A DNA stretch of 64,000 nt from Pycnopodia helianthoides (Eukaryota > Echinodermata > Asteroidea > Forcipulatida > Asteriidae), in contig CM063254.1 of the NCBI GenBank assembly GCA_032158295.1, forward strand, positions 1,922,001-1,986,000, given 5' to 3'. Below the pieces are notes generated by a model. That model worked only from the letters and a program-made list of their open reading frames with translations, ran no database searches and had not been told where the DNA came from. Shown in pieces: positions 63,644 through 64,000 of the stretch; the stretch's first letter is position 1; each line of letters starts with the position of its first letter. The position numbers were made by a program, and so were the translations under genes.

Positions 63644-64000
63644 GTATTGGTGTAACAGAAGCAGGTCAGGTGTAGGTAAAAATTAAAGTAGCCGTTTGCA
63701 GTTGGGAAAATCAAGGGGGTCTACAAACTACTGTATACAAACAATGCATTTGGAATTGTGTTTAGAGCACCTTGGAATTCCTGTGGCGTGCGTTTGAAGT
63801 GCATGTATTACGTCTGCACGAACAATGAGATCCGTCAGACTAGATTGGCGGTCTGTACGCTGACATATGCAAATATTGACAAACACTGAGCATCCCACGT
63901 ATTGTATCGAAATTTGTGGTATGCCTACCGGTACAACAATATACAATTGCACACTGTAGGCCTACATAATGGGGTCCACATGGCTTTTGTTTACAACTGA
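63644..64000. other. Non-coding end of window
   Basis: No exon, RNA gene or repeat that I can support. Confidence 0.4.

Overview
The window is nuclear DNA from a metazoan, most likely an echinoderm and perhaps a sea star. It has split genes with GT-AG introns and two recognisable animal genes. It is crowded with short terminal-inverted-repeat elements and tRNA-derived SINEs of a kind I associate with echinoderm genomes; the taxon is an inference. There are no operons, CRISPR arrays or bacterial features.

Two protein-coding genes are supported, both on the minus strand. (1) A JAKMIP-family coiled-coil gene has its start codon at 37327 and ten phase-0 coding exons down to 8833. Its first coding intron is 19.6 kb, and its C-terminus is not found in the window. 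A probable 5' UTR exon ends at 38576. (2) A complete PCGF1 gene (Polycomb-group RING finger, PRC1.1) runs from 50569 to 42181 in seven coding exons that join without a frame break to about 225 residues. It carries an intact RING finger and a C-terminal RAWUL domain. A probable 5' UTR exon ends at 51744, and a poly(A) signal lies 26 bp past the proposed stop.

Layout: 1-8 kb is intergenic or 3' gene sequence with an inverted pair of TTAA-flanked MITEs, an 87-bp tandem array, a G-rich tract and a 44-bp minisatellite. 8.8-37.5 kb is the JAKMIP-like gene, whose long intron holds a 25-bp minisatellite and many MITEs and SINEs. 37.5-42.1 kb is the spacer between the genes. 42.1-51.8 kb is PCGF1, with MITEs and a 24-bp minisatellite in its introns. 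52.36-59.66 kb is a very large satellite of a 17-bp unit (GGGCTGCTGCAAGCCAT) in two blocks that end in the same flanking sequence. 59.8-62.5 kb is a cluster of about 15 degenerate tRNA-like modules, all on the minus strand. 63.15-63.65 kb is a 246-bp tandem duplication.

The most unusual object is the 17-bp satellite. The unit has no stop codon in any of six frames, carries ATG on both strands, contains no CpG and can fold on itself. Its enormous reading frames (up to about 1,450 codons) are a property of the repeat, and frequent 1-bp indels argue against translation. It sits about 0.5 kb upstream of the probable PCGF1 first exon and next to the tRNA-like cluster.
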